Positions 34,916 to 45,680 of a stretch of 64,000 bases of DNA are shown in pieces. Source of the stretch: Folioceros fuciformis (lineage: Eukaryota; Anthocerotophyta; Anthocerotopsida; Anthocerotales); assembly GCA_049999805.1 (NCBI GenBank), contig JBNGIO010006336.1, positions 17,110 through 81,109 of the forward strand, in the 5' to 3' direction. Below the pieces are notes generated by a model that was given only the letters and a program-made list of their open reading frames with translations, was not told the DNA's origin and ran no database searches. The translations under genes were made by a program, and so were the position numbers. The first letter of the stretch is position 1, and each line of letters starts with the position of its first letter.

Positions 34916-35122
34916 TGTTAGAAAAACAGAGAATCCCAAGATAAGGCTCAGCTCAGTACATCTAGATTGACAGTCCATGCGTACATATGTAGCCTTCAAG
35001 CATGACTATAACTCAATAAAGGGTAGACATTACCTTGATCGTGGTTCTATTCTATATACCTTGGGGTATAATCTCTAGACTCCAATGTAGATATGTTGCA
35101 CAAACCCCATAGGTTTCTAACA
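34916..35122 (-). repeat. Copia 5' LTR
   Basis: A 207-bp long terminal repeat with 5'-TG and CA-3' ends and a 9-bp terminal inverted repeat. It is nearly identical over ~170 bp to 32,315-32,488. Confidence 0.9.
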
Positions 35123-37363
35123 AAGAAGTTATCAAGCATAACCTTGTACGAGTAGCCCTCGCCTTTGTCCATTGCCAATTCGTCAGCCTGAGCTCACTTC
35201 CACATGTCCACCACTGAAACCCCTGACAATTTATTAGGCTAAGTACTGCAACTGAACCACCAGGCTCACGTTCTCCACAACTGCAATTCTACCTGGCCCG
35301 ATGTAGATGTATGCAGCTGCAGAGGGATTAGGGGTAATTAGGAACTGGCAAGGCTACTGAATGCTAATAGATGGCAGAGTGTGACTGCAGAGCAGAGCTT
35401 ACCAGGAAGGATCGACAGGGGGACAGTAGACATCCGTATACTTTACTCATAGTTTTCATGAAATCTTAACTAAAGATCCGCGGTTCAAGCATATTCCATA
35501 TCTGCATGACCTAGAATCTTCAAACCTGGGTCCTCCTGATTGGCCTTTAGTACTCTGTAAACAGACAACAGTTATATACTGGACAACAATAGTTCTAGGT
35601 CAAAGTAACTTGGGTCCGGATTGTCTACTCTACGTTTTGGGACACAGAGGAGAACTTCAGGTCACAACAAGCCCGATTAGAATGACATGTTGCCCAGTTG
35701 CAGTTAGCCTGAGCAAACCGTTCTCCATCTAGTCCAGAGCGAAAGCACGATAGACAAGAGCACTTGCTTTCTTTATCTGAAGGTGGTTCACCCTACTGCA
35801 AGCAAATTGCAGTTCACCGGAATATACATACTTAGACCGTCTCAAACTGTTAAACCATAGGTGTCAAGTTGTGCGAGTCCATGAGCACAACAATTTTTCA
35901 GTTGCATTCCTGACAAAGATGCTATTCCTGACCAGCACGAGATACACAGACTTCACTGATCCAGGAGGAAGAGTCACTCTTGTTGCAGAGAGTCAAATGC
36001 ATGGCTTCTATTTCTCGAGCAGCCCTTCTGAGCGGTTCCTTGCCTCCTCTCACTGTGCAAGCCCGTATCCCTTGCAGATGCGTGCATTGTGATGAGTTGT
36101 AGACACGTTACTATTTTCAGTCTTCCAGTAGGTACCCTAGGCATGTCCAGCAATCCATGCTCAATCAGAAAATTACCAAACACCAAGCACCAAACATAGA
36201 CAATTCGCCACAGAGCGCGCAAATTTTTGTTAGCAGCAGGCACACAATCGATTCAGGCTCCATCTTCTCCAAAGATGAATCGAGCGACTCCCTTGGGCAA
36301 CTCCAGATCCTGGTCAGACTAACCCATAACTAGTTCGATGCATATAGCCAATGTAGACAAACCAGACAGGCTGACAAGTATGAAGGATTATGTAGACCTG
36401 TAAAGTGTGGTCTCATGACCGATGTACCCGCTGAATGTGCTAGCCTTCACCAATCTCAACAGTTTTGATGGAACATCTTGATAAAATCAGTTGGACGACG
36501 TCGCCATGGCGAACGGAGGTCCCTGATTCACAAGTAAACAACTACGATGACGAACACATTTGTGTCCTAATCCAAGGAACAACAATTGCATTTGACGTAT
36601 CACTGGACTTTGCTGGCTCCAATGCGAACGGGCGAGATGCGACTGAACTTGAAGGTGCCGATTGCAGACTGCTCAACAGCTGTTGTGAAGAGGTACAATG
36701 GCAAGCTTGCATTACCCATCCCCACACTGCTGAGCGTCAGAGCCAGTAAATGCAGAGATAGCTGCGAAATCATTTGCAGCTACTGGTTAGAAGTGGTTAA
36801 CTACACAGTTTTCTCCGAATCTCACAGGTTGTTGGGACTGTACTAAAAGGTGCATTTCTCTGGCTAGAAGACACTCTGCTGGCTGTGAGCAGTGCTCGCG
36901 TACAAATTGCAATCAGTACACACGTGGGCGAAAAGAATTGACTGATTGTACAGTAGTGTGTATGGAATACAGATAGGGAGAGTGGCTGGACACATTTTTT
37001 TCCAAATACGTACTTCATACGAGAATATACCTCAAAATCTAGTATAGATGACTATATTATACATAGCCACGTGGCCACTCATGGTACACCATATTATTGT
37101 TTCCTAAATGCATCAAGGTTGTGGACCGGTGGGGACACATAAGGTTTTTTTAGGGTTATGCACGACATCGAAATGTTTTTAAGTACGAGTTACACATAGG
37201 AAAAAAACCACCGCCGTCCTTGCATCGCCAAGGGTTTAGGGTTCATCGCGGGCACATCGCATCGAAGGGTGATTAGTTAGGAGTAGGACATCAGGAAGGA
37301 GGAGGAGGAGCCCTACACAAATGACAAGCCTGCCATGCAGTCATGGGCTGTGAAATAGTGTCA
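35123..37363. other. Intergenic between retroelements, no supported gene
   Basis: No confident gene. A minus-strand stretch near 36,600-36,740 is open in two frames and might hold an exon, but I cannot link it to a family. A segment at 36,956-37,050 resembles 44,829-44,935, suggesting a dispersed repeat. Confidence 0.35.
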
Positions 37364-37526
37364 TGCTAAAACAGTGTTAGCTAAAAGTGCCCTTGACATT
37401 AGGCAACCAAAATTGTACTCGAATGAAAACCTAACCTCACACTCTCTGAGAAGGTTGCTATGAACATGACTGTAAGGAAAATGAGAAAATGAGCAAGGAG
37501 GAACGGGATCTTGGTAAGTCCTTATC
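37364..37526. repeat. ~163-bp direct repeat, copy A
   Basis: Matches 38,902-39,065 over its whole length with scattered substitutions. The shared core includes GTGCCCTTGACATTAGGCAA and ends TGGTAAGTCCTTATC. It may be a short LTR or part of one; the 1.4 kb between copies has no recognisable coding content. Confidence 0.8.
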
Positions 37527-38901
37527 AAAACCACGCGAGAGCAACACTGTCACGTTGCAAGGAGCGGTGATGTATCTTTTCACTCAATACTAGTGTTTGA
37601 GAAAAATAGCACATAGTGAACCATCGTAGTGCAATCCCAATTTCACAACACCCATGGGCGAAGCCCAGCCATATCACCCAACTCGAAACACCAGCAAACC
37701 CTCAAATCCACGCCTCTAGCAATCACGATATAAATCTCTTTGCTTGGCAACGCCGCAACGAGAGCCCCGAGTCTGCAAATCCTCAATGGAAGGTCACGGA
37801 AGCTTGCCTAGCTCGGACACTTAGCGTTAGACCCAGCTTGCACTCACACCACATCGTCGCACGCGCAAGCTGACCGGCAGCCCCAGCTCGATGAGTCTCT
37901 GCGATGCCCCCGATTCACAGCCCGCGCCCCGTTGATTTCATGCACAAGCTCCAGAGCCCGGTCCGCTACCTCGTGCAACTGGAACCCAGCACCTCGGCAA
38001 TCTTTGATTCGGGTGAGCCCAGCTTTGTAATTTCGCTCAGCATCTCGTGCCTTGCAACCCCGCAGCTAGAAAACACCAGGTGAGGGTTCGCAAAGGAACC
38101 GCCACGCCCTCAGCACTACAACCCCGTCTCTGTATCGCCCACAAACAACGATCCCCCTGGTACAAGCCACGAAGTGAGCTTCTACCCTACGCGATCCCGG
38201 ACAGTTGACATGAAAGCCACGCGAAGCACTCCAGTCCGATTCGCCCAAAATTCACAGAACTAGCTCAAGTTTACAGGTGAGTCCCGTGTTGGGCTCGCGA
38301 TGGGAGCCCCCTTCTCTCGACTACAGTCCACCAGCCCCATCCTTGCAATCTGGTTCACCCTCAAACACACTGCCCTAGCAAACCAGATTATGTGAGTTGC
38401 AGTAACTCCCTAGCCCAACATCAACACGACACACTTAGACCACACACGACATGACGCCCATGACTTGCTTTGATTCCTGAGAAGTCACAAAGCATATCAC
38501 ATGTCCCCTAGCTAGCTACACGGGAAGGTCCAAGTTGCGCAACGCAGCAGGCTGCTACCTAAGAACTTCTAACAACTACCTAGCTAAGCCCCGCAGTCTG
38601 GTACTCATTTGTGCCACTCTTGCTCCTGGCCGTTGCCCGTGGTCTCACTCCACACCGTCGGCGCCATGCCGCCCACGCTCGCAACCTCACAGCCATCTTG
38701 CGCAATGATGCCCAAGCTACCCAGTCACTCACGTTCGCTTCCAACATCACATGTTTGCCCTTCACGCCTCACTCCCGAGCCCTAAACGAACCCACATGTT
38801 TCATGCCTAGCTAATTCTGGCTGGTTATCTAATGATCAGCCTAATTACATATGTTCATTAATTAACTAGCCTAATTAATCAACATAGCCTGACAGCTATC
38901 G
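37527..38901. other. Spacer between two direct repeats
   Basis: C-rich, low-motif sequence between the 163-bp repeats. Short frames of 60-85 codons show nothing recognisable. If the repeats are LTRs this would be the interior of a small non-coding element. Confidence 0.35.
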
Positions 38902-39065
38902 TGCTGAAACAAAGTCAACTAAAAGTGCCCTTGACATTAGGCAACCAAAATTGTATGCGAACAAAAAACCTAACCTTGCAGTCTCTGAGAAGGTTGCTAT
39001 GAACGTGAGTGTAAGGAAAATGAGAAAATGACCAGGGAGGAATGGGATCCTGGTAAGTCCTTATC
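38902..39065. repeat. ~164-bp direct repeat, copy B
   Basis: Second copy of the repeat at 37,364. It ends at a C12-type homopolymer (from 39,065) and lies 90 bp downstream of the stop of the integrase-PHD frame on the minus strand, so it may be the 3' end of that Gypsy element. Confidence 0.8.
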
Positions 39066-39155
39066 CCCCCCCCCCCACGAGTGTGGTGCTACAAGCCACC
39101 AAAACTGCAAGCAAGCTCTATCAGATGCCAAAGAAAAATCCAAGAGTTCACCTAA

Positions 39156-39705
39156 TCAACTGTTACTAGTGTCTCTAGCTCGGCAAAGGGGACAATACCA
39201 CAAATTCTCTGGCACCTCAGTTAGTGGTGGCTGAAGACAAAATAAGTGGTAGCCTCCATTACAACCATCACACAACAACATGAACTTTGGATCATCAATC
39301 CTCCTGCACACCTGACATGGATAATCAGCCGGAGGGACCCAATTTGTTGTGACTAGCGTGGGGTCCAAGTTGGGTAGATGGCGTGGGGCACAATTTTTCA
39401 TGTGGTCTGTTGTAACCCGCCCATCAGACCCTTCTAGCAGCAGCACTCTATTCCTACGCACCTCTCACACACGTAACACATGTTTGCTGGTGCTAGGCTC
39501 CAAAGTATCCTGTGTTTGCCGCTGTAGATAGACATAGTCCTCTGGCTGAAATTTCCTGCCCTTAGGATGAAAACTCCCACTCCTAGTATGAGCATACCTG
39601 AGTGTATCACGATGCTGAGCTATCTTGAGATTGGCCATAGCCATTGGCATCACATGTCTGAATAAGGCTGCACTTTTTCTAGTAGCCTTGGCCCATGCTA
39701 CCGGG
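39156..39705 (-). pseudogene. Gypsy integrase C-terminal region fused to a PHD finger (fragment)
   Basis: The minus-strand frame begins at the LTR junction at 39,705. It runs through an integrase C-terminal part (ANLKIAQHRDTLRYAHTRSG, KFQPEDYVYLQRQ, then NRVLLLEGSDGRV) as in Ty3/Gypsy proteins, and ends at 39,156 with a PHD finger. The C4HC3 ligands are all visible: CQVC, MLLCDGC, NGGYHLFCL, then WYCPLC. One in-frame TGA at about 39,465, where CGA (Arg) is expected, interrupts it. PHD fingers read the H3 tail, so the fusion could steer integration to chromatin; that is inference. The catalytic core and everything upstream were cut off by insertion of the neighbouring LTR. Confidence 0.82.
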
Positions 39706-41907
39706 TATGGAATGCAGGTTTTTGGCAAGTACCCGCAATAGGTAGTAATCGGCTAACAACGGTTTCGATTTTGTTTGGCCTTGGTTTGGTAGGTTAGATG
39801 AGTGGCAATAATAAGGGGTAGTATTGTAAAGAAGTTACCTTCTTTGGGATGGCTACCTATAGGGAAGTATGTCCACATAGGGAGGATAGGTATCTATGTA
39901 GGAGGTAGTACCTAAATAAGAAATATAGTTGCGAAGGGCAAGCTACCTACAGAAAAGGGACACTTGTCTAGGGTATCTACTAAGGGCGGTTACTACATAT
40001 AGAAGTATACCTATGACAAGAGGGTATTTAAAGGGGGATCTCTACCTAAGGTGTCCCATCAACGAAGAGTGCTCACCTCCACGTAGTGAACTACAGCTAC
40101 CTACATAGAGAGCGAGCACAGTATCTCCTCAAGGATGGTGAACAAAGGCAAGAACTGGAGAAGTTGACCTAGCAGGTGACCACGTTGCAGACTTTCTAAC
40201 AAGGTTTATCACATGAGGTCATTGCATGTCAAAGGGACCTCGCCCAATCTGAGGAAACTAGGAAGCTGGTGGAGGAACAGCTACGGGAACAAGTCTACCT
40301 TGCAAAGGATTTACAAGGCAAGCTAGATGAGTTGGAGACATAGAGTGCTAAAGCGAACCAGGAACTCCAGCAAAGCCTTGAAGCAGGGCAACATGAGCGA
40401 GTGGAGAGGGAACAATTGACCATCCAATTAGAAGACCTGCGGCAGGAGAAAGCACAACAAGTAGTTGAGCACCAAGCCAAGATTCACAGGATGCTGGTGG
40501 TTCGAGCTCGTAGGTTTCGTGCTAACTATGCCTACTTAACGGGGTGCATGACCAAGCTTCATGCATCTCATCTATAAAACCTTGACCTACAGTTGAAGGT
40601 AGGGGCAATCGAGGCTGAACGGGATATCTACAAGAGTAGATGCGAGGGTGGGCATTGGGTTGTTGACATGGATACCATGGATCTAGCTCAACAAAATCGC
40701 AACCTCCACCTACATCAACGTCTACTCGGTCGACACAAGGAACTGGTAGCGTTGGCAAGGCGAAGGTATCTTGGGCCACATGATGACGATCATGAGGCCC
40801 TGGAGGCACTGCCCCTTCCAACGGACTTTCAAGAGGACAACAGTATGGACCTAGAGAGCTCGCAATGGGAACCTGAGGAGTTGCTCTGGGATAAGAAGAG
40901 CATGCAACAAGGGGGACCTACTCCCGTAGGGAACCTACCTACGAGACAAGGGGTATGGAACCTACCTACGAAGGAAGCAATAGGGACCCTACCTACGAAG
41001 GGGACATTCTCACCCTACATAGGGAAGGAACCTCAAGTGGAAGAACAAGTGAATCCCTTCCCTACCAAACCTATAGGCGGTGGTGAAGGGATATCCCAAG
41101 AGATCCACATAGAGGAAAGTACAGTGGAAGTTTGTTGATCCAAGAGAAGATGAATCCCAAAAATGGAGGGGGGCCCAGTAGCTCAACCTTCAAAGCTTGC
41201 CTCCCTTCAGGAGCAGTCCTAGCCACACCTTGTTGGAGAGAGGGTCAACGATTCTTCTATGGCAGCGCCGACAGTCCTAATCTTCATCGGCGTGCACTGC
41301 CCTAGCAACTATTGGTAGGTCTTAGCCTCTTGGTAGGTGTGTGTAGTTAAAGCTAGCGGCGGCTAGTGGTAGGTAGGAAGCCATCTGCCATCCTATATAA
41401 GTAGAATGAAGGACTTGAGTAGGGACCGTTTTTTTTGGATTGTAAGTTGTTTCGTGACGAGTAGTGAACCAACTTTCGTAAGCCTGCGTGGACATCCTGG
41501 CGGAAGGGGGAGTTGCGAGTGCCCTTTCTATTGCTGATCTCAAGGTTCTTGTGGTGTTTGGTTGGGAGTGTTGAATATAGGGAGACGAGCAGTTGGATTG
41601 TTGTGGAACGTGTTGTAAGGAGACTTGTGAGGAAAGTGGTATTGAGTGTAGGTAGTTAGAAATTGGTAGGGGGAGGTAATGGGGCCCTTCCAAGTGAAGG
41701 AATGGTGCCTTCCTACTGACTGGACGTATTGAGGGTACGCGCTAAGGAAGGTTGAATGTCGTAGGTGAACGATAAACATAGTTGGAGGGAGCTGACCAGG
41801 CTCGGAGGGGAGCAATTTCGGGGAAGCCTACAATGACCGTGGGATTGATGTGGCCACGATACATGTGAGCGGTTGCCTGGTAAGGGTACCATACCCGCTT
41901 GCCCACA
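39706..41907 (+). repeat. Gypsy-type 5' LTR (2.2 kb) with internal reading frame
   Basis: About 960 bp longer than the 3' LTR. The extra part, roughly 40,100-40,900, carries a reading frame. The flanking thirds align with the other copies, including the tail through GGATGTCCACGCAGG-like sequence to CGCTTGCCCACA. Confidence 0.75.
40090..41137 (+). pseudogene. Coiled-coil reading frame inside the Gypsy LTR (broken)
   Basis: One plus-strand frame gives a Glu/Gln/Leu-rich heptad-like stretch (QELEKL, RKLVEEQLREQVYLAKDL, QGKLDELE, KANQELQQSLEAG, REQLTIQLEDLRQEKAQQ) and then an acidic region. Its C-terminal part repeats LPTK (NLPTRQG, NLPTKEA, TLPTKGT) and ends VEEQVNPFPTKPIGGG. Four in-frame stops interrupt the N-terminal half; the last 181 codons from 40,593 are open. 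The LPTK repeats are the coding reading of the CCTACCTACGA DNA repeats seen in all LTR copies. I do not recognise a family; a gag-like or accessory protein of the element is possible. Confidence 0.6.
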
Positions 41908-42908
41908 TTTTTAGCATCGTTGTCGGGGAGCCAACGGTCAGCTAGAGAGGTTGTTCATTGAATTAGAAGTGAGGTTGGGTGGATGCATGAGGGAAGTGAG
42001 GCAAAACATGAGGACATCAAAACACCACCTACTGCAAGGAGTCTTCGTGCAACACTAAGGGAACGAATGAAGGAGCTTCAAGAGAGTGAGTGATGAACAG
42101 CTTCAACGACTCGATCTACTCAGGGAGGGCGAGTGGTGTCCTCTCTTTTGGATAAAGATGAACGTTGAAAGCGTGGGGAGGTTGTGGGAATCATTGACAG
42201 CTCATCTCCGTTGAACGTTTCCCATCTCACTGGGAGGTTTGTCGGAACCTCATCGACGCAGGAAGGTGTGGTTGTTAAAGTTGTGCTACCCATTCACACC
42301 TCGCCTCAAGAAAAATCTACTATGAGTGGGGGAGGGGTGAGCCCTTTGGCTGGTGGGCTGCCACAACCTCATACATGACTTTAAACCTTTTAGCAAGACT
42401 GTAACGTAGCGAGCCCTAAATTACCTTATGAGAAGTGTTGAGCCTTAAAGAATATAATGAGAAGTAGCGCAACCTAGACTTGTGTAGTCTATATACATTG
42501 AAAAAAGTAATAGTTTTAAGACAAGCTATTTGCTCTACTTGCCTATAAGTCATAAATTTCTATAGTGGGTCCTCAATGACATCTAATACCAAACCCATTG
42601 ATTGGAAAATGCCATTACAATTAAGTGTTGCTAAGTGGCTCCAAAGAGTAGTAGAGAAGAAGTAACGTAGATTATGATGCACTTGAATAATAAGGAAGCT
42701 AAAGAGAAAATAAATCAATGTGGGGAAACTCACATTATGTAAACGTAGTGAACTCAAATAATGAGGAAGCTAGAGAGGAAACATGTCACCATGGTTCACT
42801 CGAATAATAAGGAAGCTAAAGAGGAAATGTGAAACGGAAAAGTTTGGTAATCGGTCTAGGAAAGTCTTACTTGGTTTCTTTTTATTCAAAACAGTTCGAA
42901 GGGAGACA

Positions 42909-44150
42909 TGTGGAAGGTAGGTTTTTGGGCAAGTGCCCATGGTAGGTAGTGAGCGGTTGGTGAAGGTTTTTAAGGATTTTTTTAGTTCTATTCTGGTAGG
43001 TTAGGGTAAGAAGATACCTATGTAGTAGGATGTTTACCTACATACGTAGAGAGAGTACCTACGTAGGGAAAATGGAAGATACCTACGTAGGTAGGGAAGG
43101 TACTTATACGGTAGACACCCCACCTACAGCAGTGGGGTAGACATCCTACCTACGACAATGAGTGGGAATGGTAGAGAGAGTACCTACGAGAGGAGGGGTA
43201 GGGAACCTACCTACGAGGGAAGCAATAGGGACCCTACCTGCGAAGGGGACATCCTCACCCTGCGTAGGGAAAGAGCCTCAAGTTGAGGAATAAGTGGATT
43301 CCTTCCCTACTCAACCTATAGGTGGTGGTGAAGGGATATCCCAAGAGATTCATAAAGAAGAAGGTACAGTGGAAGCTCGTGGATCCAAGAGAAGATGGAT
43401 CCCAAAAATGAAGGGGGGCCAATAGCTCAACCTTCAGACTCTGCCTCCCTTCAGGAGCAATCCTAGCCACACCTTTTTGGAGAGAGGGTCAACGAATCTT
43501 CTATGGCGGTGCCGACAGTCCTAATCTTCATCGGCGCGCACTGCCCTAGCAACTATTGGTAGGTCTTAGCCTCTTGGTAGGTGTGCATAGTTAAAGCTAG
43601 CGGCGGCTAGTGGTAGGTAGGAAGCCGTCTGCCATCCTATATAAGTAGAACGAAGAACTTGAGCAGGGACCGTTTTTTGGATTGTAAGTGTTTCATGACG
43701 AGTAGTGAACCAACTTTCGTAAGCCTGCGTGGACATCCTGGCATAAGGGGTACCTGCAAGTGCCCTTTCTATTGCCGATCGCAAGAGTTCTTGTGGTGTC
43801 TGGTTGGGAGTGTTGAACGTATAGAGACAAGCAGTCGGATTGTTGTGGAAGGTGTTGAAAGGCGACTGGAGAGGAAAGGGGTATTGGGTGTAGATAGCTA
43901 GAAATCGATAAGGGGAGGTATTGGGGCCCTTTCAAGTGAAGGAATGGTGCCTTCCTACTGACTGAACGTGTTGAAGGTACATGCTAATGAAACGTTGAAT
44001 GCCATAGGTGAACGATAGACACAATTGGAGGGAGGTAACCAGGCTTGGAGGGGAGCGATTCCGAGGAAGCCTACAACGACCGTGGGATTGATGTGGCCAG
44101 GATACATGTGAGCGGGTGCCTGGTAGGGGTACCATACCTGCTTGCCCACA
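42909..44150 (+). repeat. Gypsy-type 3' LTR (1.24 kb)
   Basis: Perfect 5-bp terminal inverted repeats TGTGG/CCACA. It is rich in CCTACGTAGGTAGG-type palindromic units at 43,020-43,240 and matches the 5' LTR on both sides of the missing coiled-coil segment. Confidence 0.85.
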
Positions 44151-44344
44151 GGAAACAAATCAACCACTGGAGAAGTGGCTAAAGTCATATATGATGAGAA
44201 TCATAGACTAGGTCTAGTGTTGTGTAGTTCATTAATAGTAGAAAGTACATACCTTTGTAGGAAAGGTTGTTGTGACCATAAAATGATTATAACTAAGAAA
44301 ATAATTGAACACCTACTTAAGGAATCCACCTAGTACTCTCGGTG

Positions 44345-44522
44345 CCCTAGTGAAGTGTGCCCTAATAATAAGTTATTTTATGAATATCAAGCAAGAACAC
44401 AACCCTTGGATTAGGTTCTTAGCTCACACAAAGCCTTAGTGAAGCGTGCCCTAATAATAAGTTATTTTATGAATATCGAGCAAGAACAAAACCCTTGGAT
44501 TGGGTTCTTAGCTCGCACAAAG
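44345..44522. repeat. 89-bp tandem duplication
   Basis: Two adjacent 89-bp units (44,345-44,433 and 44,434-44,522) beginning CC(C/T)TAGTGAAG(T/C)GTGCC and ending CACAAAG, with about six differences. Confidence 0.95.
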
Positions 44523-44728
44523 ATGTTCATGTGTAAAATTTGATGGAAGTAAGGAAAGGAAGAAAGCAGGGGAAGGATAGTGTATGCAAATGGTACAATA
44601 ACATAACTCACATGCAGCATTGTCCCATGGACAATGTTACTCTAAAGGCCTATGCGGCGCCAACAATGGAAGCAATATAAAAAAATACCTAAGTGACCGT
44701 TGGCGGTAGCACAACTTGGTGTGAGCAT

Positions 44729-44828
44729 NNNNNNNNNNNNNNNNNNNNNNNNNNNNNNNNNNNNNNNNNNNNNNNNNNNNNNNNNNNNNNNNNNNNNNNN
44801 NNNNNNNNNNNNNNNNNNNNNNNNNNNN
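44729..44828. other. Assembly gap (100 N)
   Basis: Exactly 100 undetermined bases, the usual placeholder for a gap of unknown length. Features spanning it cannot be judged. Confidence 0.99.
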
Positions 44829-45680
44829 GTATGGAATACCGATGCGGACAGTGACTACATACATACTCATGTTTTTTTATTGGAATACGTATTTTATACA
44901 CAAATATATCATGGCATCTAAGGAATATTCGTCTACTCTACCTTGCCACATCATCCAACCCTACATATAGACATATAGACCGTAGAGTAAATTTTTTTAA
45001 TTATCTCTAACTGCTTTGTGCATCGAAAGGGACACAATCTTTGAAGAATCGTCTCGGGACGATTCTTTAACGAGCAGCGCATCTCGCGTAGGGACCCCCG
45101 CTATGGAGTAGATTCCGATGGTGGGTGTGCCTTCGTTGCATGGATTGTGCTCTTCTCCCTTGCTTTTCCACCCTGCCGCCTTCCAGAACCAGAAATGCAG
45201 CGTTAGGTTGCTTCCGGGACCTCAGTTTTGCTTTGGTATGCTTGGTTTGGCTGCAAGCAACCGTGGCGTTCAGAGGTTTCGAGTTGCCAATGCGCGGAAT
45301 TTGATGTCCGGGTGCTTGGTAACAGGCTAACACCGAAGCGTGGTTCTACAATCATGAGGGAGTGAGGACCAGACCACCTGGCATCAATTCCGCCCCAACC
45401 GGCCGGTTTCTGCCGAGCACTTGCAAGGTGATGATTTTCCCCCTCCTGGGCAGGCTTGGATCTCGGGGATGAGATTTGCAGCGGGAATGCTAGGGATTAT
45501 GCCCAAGCTTTTGTTCTTGATGCGGTTTCGTGGCACCCTTTCCTGCAGCGCTGGAAATTCTCCTCTGGAAGCTAGACGCAGACACTTATTTGGACAACCC
45601 GGTGCTAGAGAGGATAAAAAAGGAGTGCGGGTACAAGCACTGGGTAAGTTGGAAGTGACAAGTTCGTGTTGTGCAGCATT

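Larger units (their letters stand above)
32290..35122 (-). mobile_element. Copia retrotransposon, 5'-deleted and decayed
   Basis: Two direct LTRs flank it: 5' LTR 34,916-35,122 (207 bp, ends TGTTAGAAA...TTTCTAACA in minus orientation) and 3' LTR about 32,290-32,488. Next to the 5' LTR is TGGTATTAGAGCCA, close to the initiator-Met tRNA primer site, and the polypurine tract TTGAGTGGGAG precedes the 3' LTR. The coding part starts abruptly in mid-integrase (NGIQWQPTIPHTPQQNGVA), so gag, protease and the integrase N-terminus are missing. Next come the integrase C-terminus, the reverse transcriptase and RNase H. Several in-frame stops break it. The LTRs differ at about ten positions, nearly all transitions. 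The outer ~20 bp of the 3' LTR are unrecognisable and I see no target-site duplication. Confidence 0.88.
39706..44150 (+). mobile_element. Non-autonomous Gypsy-type element with unequal LTRs
   Basis: The 5' LTR is 39,706-41,907 and the 3' LTR 42,909-44,150; both have T(A/G)TGG...CCACA ends. Directly after the 5' LTR comes TTTTTAGCATCGTTGTCGGGG, close to the GCGCCGTTGCCGGGG start of Athila/Tat interiors. The purine tract GAAGGGAGACA precedes the 3' LTR. The interior is only ~1.0 kb and has no gag or pol, so it must use enzymes in trans. It contains three copies of an AATAATAAGGAAGCTA-type segment at 42.68-42.83 kb. The 5 bp flanking each end (CCGGG and GGAAA) do not match, so the two ends may come from different insertions. 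It interrupts the integrase-PHD sequence. Confidence 0.75.

Noticed and set aside
37229-37245. Telomere or centromere-fusion scar from TTTAGGG-like motifs
   Set aside because: Only one or two units occur here and near 50,338; single telo-boxes are common in plant promoters.
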